A stretch of DNA of 8,231 bases from contig CATZPY010000038.1 in the NCBI GenBank assembly GCA_958422985.1, forward strand, positions 1 to 8,231. The letters run 5' to 3'. Positions 5,803 to 8,231 of this stretch are shown here, piece by piece. Source of the DNA: an uncultured Clostridium sp. GTDB taxonomy: Bacteria; Bacillota; Clostridia; TANB77; CAG-508. Under the pieces are notes generated by a model. It was given only the letters and a program-made list of their open reading frames with translations, searched no databases and had not been told where the DNA came from. The translations under genes and the position numbers were made by a program. The stretch's first letter is position 1, and each line of letters opens with the position of its first letter.

Positions 5803-6008
5803 TCTCTCTCCTATAATGGTAAAATTTTATTTTTATTATAATAACATAAATGATTATTTTTTTCTATATTATATTTTATAATCAATAAATTTTATATAAT
5901 AAACTAAAATAATTTTAGAAAAAACTGTATTTATACTTGTGCCTCTATCTTTTTATGTTAATTTATGGTATAATTATATTATTACACGTATAAGGAGGTA
6001 CACACAAC
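5803..6008. other. Divergent intergenic region between the polyamine operon and the 64-residue gene
   Basis: Very A+T-rich. The plus-strand promoter and ribosome binding site of the 64-residue gene lie at its right end. The minus-strand promoter of the polyamine operon should be here; TATAAT strings occur on that strand at about 5873-5868 and 5840-5835, but none has a convincing -35 at the right distance. No inverted repeat that looks like an operator was seen. Confidence 0.5.
5946..5974 (+). promoter_or_regulatory. Extended -10 promoter for the 64-residue gene
   Basis: TATAAT (5969-5974) is preceded by TG one base upstream (TGGTATAAT), a consensus extended -10 element. The -35 position at 17 bp spacing is TATCTT, a poor match, which is typical of extended -10 promoters. 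The start codon is 35 nt downstream and the transcript would include AAGGAGG (5992-5998). Confidence 0.6.
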
Positions 6009-6203
6009 ATGTACAGTATTGATGCTTTAAAGAGAAAAATTGCTAAGGAAGGATTAGATAGTACCATTAATTATTTTTTATCAGGTGAGGTTCCTACTCA
6101 TTTGATGGCAGACTTAGAAAAACTACATATTTTTAATAATGGTCACTTGTGTCTTAGTCTATTAATCTCTTTGGCTAATACTCCCTTACCAGCAACATTG
6201 TAG
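6009..6203 (+). CDS. Orphan 64-residue protein, unrecognised
   Basis: I do not recognise this family. The gene looks real: an extended -10 promoter, a full AAGGAGG ribosome binding site 10 nt before the ATG, sensible codon use, and a strong hairpin starting 14 nt after the TAG stop. The product begins with a charged amphipathic stretch (SIDALKRKIAKEGLDSTINY, 3-22), has S-G-E-V-P-T-H (25-31), and ends with a hydrophobic stretch (LCLSLLISLANTPL, 47-60) that could be a buried or membrane-associated helix. It is the only plus-strand gene in the window, divergent from the polyamine operon (206 nt apart) and convergent with the repeat protein at 6310-6912, with which it shares a higher G+C content. 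A regulator, a toxin-like peptide or a phage-derived small protein are all possible; nothing in the sequence decides between them. Confidence 0.65.
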   Translation: MYSIDALKRKIAKEGLDSTINYFLSGEVPTHLMADLEKLHIFNNGHLCLSLLISLANTPLPATL

Positions 6204-6216
6204 TTGGTGTAGTTTA

Positions 6217-6250
6217 TCCCAAAGCTCTGCAGAGCTTTGGGAACTTCTTT
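6217..6250 (+). terminator. Strong hairpin after the 64-residue gene
   Basis: A perfect 26-bp palindrome (6217-6242; arms TCCCAAAGCTC and GAGCTTTGGGA around TG-CA) starts 14 nt after the stop. It is followed by ACTTCTTTT. The stem is by far the most stable hairpin in the window; the following T-run is interrupted, so it may act as a terminator or as a 3'-end stabiliser together with the next hairpin. Confidence 0.7.
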
Positions 6251-6260
6251 TATCATAAAC

Positions 6261-6298
6261 AAAAAACAGCAGGCAAAATATCGCCTTGCTGTTTTTTT
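6261..6298. terminator. Bidirectional terminator between convergent genes
   Basis: The stem pairs AAAAAACAGCA-GGC (6261-6274) with GCC-T-TGCTGTTTTTTT (6283-6298), with one bulged base and an 8-nt loop. On the plus strand it ends in seven T's; on the minus strand the stem is followed by TTTTTTG, twelve bases past the stop of the 6310-6912 gene. It therefore reads as a classic intrinsic terminator for the minus-strand gene and a backup for the plus-strand one. Confidence 0.85.
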
Positions 6299-6309
6299 GA
6301 TTGTTGCTC

Positions 6310-6912
6310 TTATGCAAAGAAATTTTTCTTCTTTGCTTCCCGCCTTTCATGTAGCTGTTTAAAAAATTCTTCTGCTACTGGAGTGTTATTATGTTGCAAT
6401 GAACGTTCTTCAATTTTTTTGAAAGTTTCGTCATCACAAATATTCTCTGTAATAGCCTTCTTTAAGATTACGTCTATTGCTGATTTGTCTAACTGGTATT
6501 CTAAAGCAAAGTCTTCTTTAGTTTTATCACATTCATTGGCAAATCTAGTTGCAATCTCTTTTATTGTTTCTTCGTTTACTTCGAACACTTCCATTTCAAC
6601 TCGCTTTCTTCTAAGGCTACTATAATGTTCCTTAGCAGTTTTTGCCTTTCGGTCTGGAGAATGTTGTTTCTGATTGTGTACAGCTCTATCCTCCATTCTC
6701 TTAACAGTAGCTTCATTTACTAGCCGGTTTATAACTGCATAATCTAGCAATTTACCAACTAAATTAGGTGTCATTTCAAACATTTCTGCTAGTTCTTTTT
6801 TTGTTATGTCATAGTTTTCTCTGTCTGCATACTGTTCTGCAACTTCTGCTGATAACTCATTTAAGTCCCGTAAAGACATTGATCTTTCCAAATCTTTAAA
6901 ATATTTCCACAT
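6310..6912 (-). CDS. Unrecognised protein with two helix-turn-helix-like repeats
   Basis: A 200-residue, highly charged, helical protein I cannot assign to a family. It consists of two copies of one unit, about 17-104 and 112-192. Each has a leading helix (SAEVAEQYAD / IKEIATRFAN), a helix-turn-helix-like segment (ITKKELAEMFEMTPNLVGKL, 36-55; KTKEDFALEYQLDKSAIDVI, 130-149), then A-V-I-N / A-I-T-E-N, a helix with K-R-M-E-D-R-A / K-K-I-E-E-R-S, and a closing E-H-Y-S-S-L-R-R-K-R / E-E-F-F-K-Q-L-H-E-R-R. No membrane or secretion signal is seen. The ATG has AGGAGGG 7 nt upstream, and a strong terminator follows the stop, so it is probably monocistronic. G+C is higher (about 32-42% in lines counted by hand) than in flanking genes (about 25-30%), a possible sign of transfer. 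A DNA-binding role is inferred only from the repeat shape. Confidence 0.75.
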   Translation of the reverse strand: MWKYFKDLERSMSLRDLNELSAEVAEQYADRENYDITKKELAEMFEMTPNLVGKLLDYAVINRLVNEATVKRMEDRAVHNQKQHSPDRKAKTAKEHYSSLRRKRVEMEVFEVNEETIKEIATRFANECDKTKEDFALEYQLDKSAIDVILKKAITENICDDETFKKIEERSLQHNNTPVAEEFFKQLHERREAKKKNFFA

Positions 6913-7028
6913 AAAAAGCCCTCCTATAGTTAATTCAACAATGGTTACACTATATATTTTAACATATCTTCCAATTTTAATCTACATAATGTTTGAATTT
7001 TTCTTTCTGTCTTTTTCAAAAATTATTT

Positions 7029-7045
7029 AATTCATATTATGAATT
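7029..7045 (-). terminator. Weak A+T hairpin at the end of the GNAT-DUF402 gene
   Basis: AATTCAT-ATT-ATGAATT forms a 7-bp stem with a 3-nt loop that overlaps the stop codon at 7037-7039. On the minus strand it is followed by AAATAATTTTTG. The low G+C of the stem makes it a poor terminator; it is listed because no better one is seen before the next gene at 6912. Confidence 0.25.
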
Positions 7046-8098
7046 CTTCAATATTGTTAAATAATTTTCTGAAAATTTTATTAACCTCTCTATGTCTTCT
7101 CTTGACTCTAGTCCATTTATAATCATATTAGCAACAGAAAAAGCCATATCATATTCATCTTTGCTTATTTCTCTTTTATTATATGCTTCTTCCAATTCGT
7201 CTTCATCTAATATATGTATTCTACCGTCTGGCACTACAACTACATCTAAATATAAATCATCTTGATAAGGTACACCATCTTCTATTCCCAAGCTCCTTGA
7301 TATATCAAAATACCATTCTATAATATTATCCTTATCATCAAATATCGCTGTTATACAATAGTTTTCTCCGTCTGGATATATTCGTAACCACATATAATCT
7401 TTTGCTAAAACACATCTACTCTCTACATCTACTTTCCATTCTTTTCTTACTTTATTTATTTTTAATAAAGATATATTACCTTTAAATTCATTATTATCTA
7501 TTCTTAAATTTTTAAATGTGCTTTCCAATATATCATTGCTTTTATTTCTTCCATCTGCATAACTCTTTTTTAATGTTATCCAATATCTTTGGTATATTAT
7601 ACCATCCTTTTCTACTTCATTTTCCATTACTCCACCATTTTTTATGATTGTTCTTGCTGAAGCAACATTGTAGTTCTTGCATGTCATAAGTACATTTCCT
7701 ATTCCTTGTTCTTTCGCTTTTTCTAAAGCTAGTCCAATCATAGTCGTACTATAACCTTTATTTCTTTCTGAAGGTCTTATAGAATCTCCAATATGCCCTG
7801 TATAATTAAATAAATGCTCGTTTAGTTTATACCTAATTTGCACTATTCCAATTAATCTTCTATCACTTTTTCTAAAAGCTAAATATACTGCAGATGGTAC
7901 TCTATTCCTCTTTCTACTAGTTTCTTCTTCTAAGTCTTCTCTAACATTTTTTAGCCACTCTTCAAAAGAAATATCCTTTTCTAGTCCTGCTCCACCATGA
8001 ATTATAGTTTCATTATTCTTTTTAAATTCTTCTTTAAAATCTATTATTTCTTTTTTATATTCTTCTGTTGGAAATATTAATTCTAATTCTTCTTGCAT
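7037..8098 (-). CDS. GNAT acetyltransferase - DUF402 fusion protein
   Basis: A 353-residue two-domain cytoplasmic protein. Residues about 5-177 are a GNAT N-acetyltransferase of the COG3981 type: A-V-Y-L-A-F-R (70-76), L-I-G-I-V-Q-I-R-Y (82-90), the acetyl-CoA loop IRPSERNKGYSTTM (107-120) and LMTCKNYNVASARTIIKNGG (137-156). Residues about 205-335 match DUF402, the FomD/YgaC-like fold: Y-M-W-L-R-I-Y-P-D-G (235-244), E-W-Y-F-D-I (261-266), YQDDLYLDVVVVPDGRIHIL (278-297) and DEDELEEA (298-305). Known DUF402 members are metal-dependent phosphohydrolases acting on nucleoside di- or triphosphates or nucleotidyl phosphonates, and the acidic residues expected to bind metal are present. The substrates of this fusion are unknown. 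The start lies 6 nt after the upstream gene's stop; GGAG is 14 nt before the ATG, inside that gene, so translation may be coupled. Confidence 0.85.
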   Translation of the reverse strand: MQEELELIFPTEEYKKEIIDFKEEFKKNNETIIHGGAGLEKDISFEEWLKNVREDLEEETSRKRNRVPSAVYLAFRKSDRRLIGIVQIRYKLNEHLFNYTGHIGDSIRPSERNKGYSTTMIGLALEKAKEQGIGNVLMTCKNYNVASARTIIKNGGVMENEVEKDGIIYQRYWITLKKSYADGRNKSNDILESTFKNLRIDNNEFKGNISLLKINKVRKEWKVDVESRCVLAKDYMWLRIYPDGENYCITAIFDDKDNIIEWYFDISRSLGIEDGVPYQDDLYLDVVVVPDGRIHILDEDELEEAYNKREISKDEYDMAFSVANMIINGLESREDIERLIKFSENYLTILKNS

Positions 8099-8104
8099 TT
8101 ATAT

Positions 8105-8231
8105 TTATTCAGCTCCTTCTTTTTCTTTTGTTTCAATTATTTCTTCCAAAAATGTTGATGCATCGCGCACGCACTCATTACATTCTCTTAAAACTTTACC
8201 TGTGCCTATACCTTTAAGGTTTTTACAAATA
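8105..8231 (-). CDS. C-terminal fragment of a cysteine-rich protein (possibly C_GCAxxG_C_C family)
   Basis: The last 41 codons of a gene entering from the right edge, ending in TAA at 8107-8105. The visible peptide contains CKNLKGIGTG, then V-L-R-E-C-N-E-C-V-R-D-A and a helical, Glu-rich end. The arrangement C-x-x-L-x-G followed by a Cys pair and V-x-x-A resembles the C-terminus of the C_GCAxxG_C_C family of putative redox-active proteins, but the diagnostic N-terminal cysteine motif is outside the window, so this is a guess from a short tail. It ends 6 nt before the GNAT-DUF402 start and carries that gene's probable ribosome binding site, so the two are likely co-transcribed. Confidence 0.55.
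   Translation of the reverse strand, partial: ICKNLKGIGTGKVLRECNECVRDASTFLEEIIETKEKEGAE

Noticed and set aside
5520..5881. Plus-strand open frames opposite the stand-alone DUF4178 gene
   Set aside because: They are antisense to a gene with clear family motifs and have Phe/Leu-rich shadow composition.
6217..6298. Pair of hairpins considered as a structured RNA or repeat element
   Set aside because: Position between two convergent genes, T-runs and stem form are explained by transcription termination.
6191..7675. 15-bp exact direct repeat AGCAACATTGTAGTT at 6191-6205 and 7661-7675, considered as attachment sites
   Set aside because: A repeat of this length is not surprising in 8 kb of A+T-biased DNA; one copy is inside the GNAT coding region and no integrase or boundary is associated with it.
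1..8231. CRISPR array, tRNA, rRNA, insertion sequence or toxin-antitoxin pair
   Set aside because: No regularly spaced repeats, cloverleaf, rRNA-like sequence or transposase was seen on either strand; the 64-residue orphan has no adjacent antitoxin-like gene in the same orientation.

Overview
The window is very A+T-rich (most lines are roughly 25-30% G+C by hand count). Genes are densely packed, start mostly with ATG, and have strong AGGAGG-type ribosome binding sites and TAA stops. This points to a low-G+C Firmicute, most likely a Clostridia member, but nothing here fixes the genus. Almost everything is on the minus strand; only one small gene (6009-6203) is on the plus strand.

Layout from right to left, following minus-strand transcription. 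8105-8231 is the C-terminal end of a cysteine-rich protein. It is followed 6 nt later by a fusion of a GNAT acetyltransferase with a DUF402 domain (7037-8098). Next is a separate, less A+T-rich block: an unrecognised protein made of two copies of a helix-turn-helix-like repeat (6310-6912) and, convergent to it, a 64-residue orphan gene with strong expression signals (6009-6203). Two hairpins lie between these two genes.

The main feature is an apparent operon running from 5802 down to 464. In order it encodes: a stand-alone DUF4178 protein; a membrane-anchored protein with a DUF4178 domain, one membrane helix and a DUF4247-like C-terminus; two single-unit DUF350 membrane proteins; a polyamine aminopropyltransferase with a seven-helix membrane domain; a 97-residue S-adenosylmethionine decarboxylase; a three-helix membrane protein ending in a SHOCT motif; and a soluble DUF4429-like (PH-fold) protein, also ending in SHOCT. 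The middle genes are separated by 1-27 nt or overlap by 14 nt.

A working model, which is inference: the decarboxylase makes decarboxylated AdoMet and the membrane aminopropyltransferase uses it to build a polyamine at or in the membrane. DUF350, DUF4178 and DUF4247 are families of unknown function that, as I recall, recur beside membrane-type spermidine synthases in distant bacteria. They and the SHOCT proteins would then form the membrane or envelope apparatus that uses or responds to that polyamine. No ornithine, arginine or lysine decarboxylase and no ATP-grasp amide ligase is present, so the acceptor amine and the fate of the product are open.

At the left edge (1-91) a gene resembling fabH (3-oxoacyl-ACP synthase III) begins. 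A 14-bp TetR-type inverted repeat lies about 60 bp upstream of its start, in a 370-bp non-coding region.
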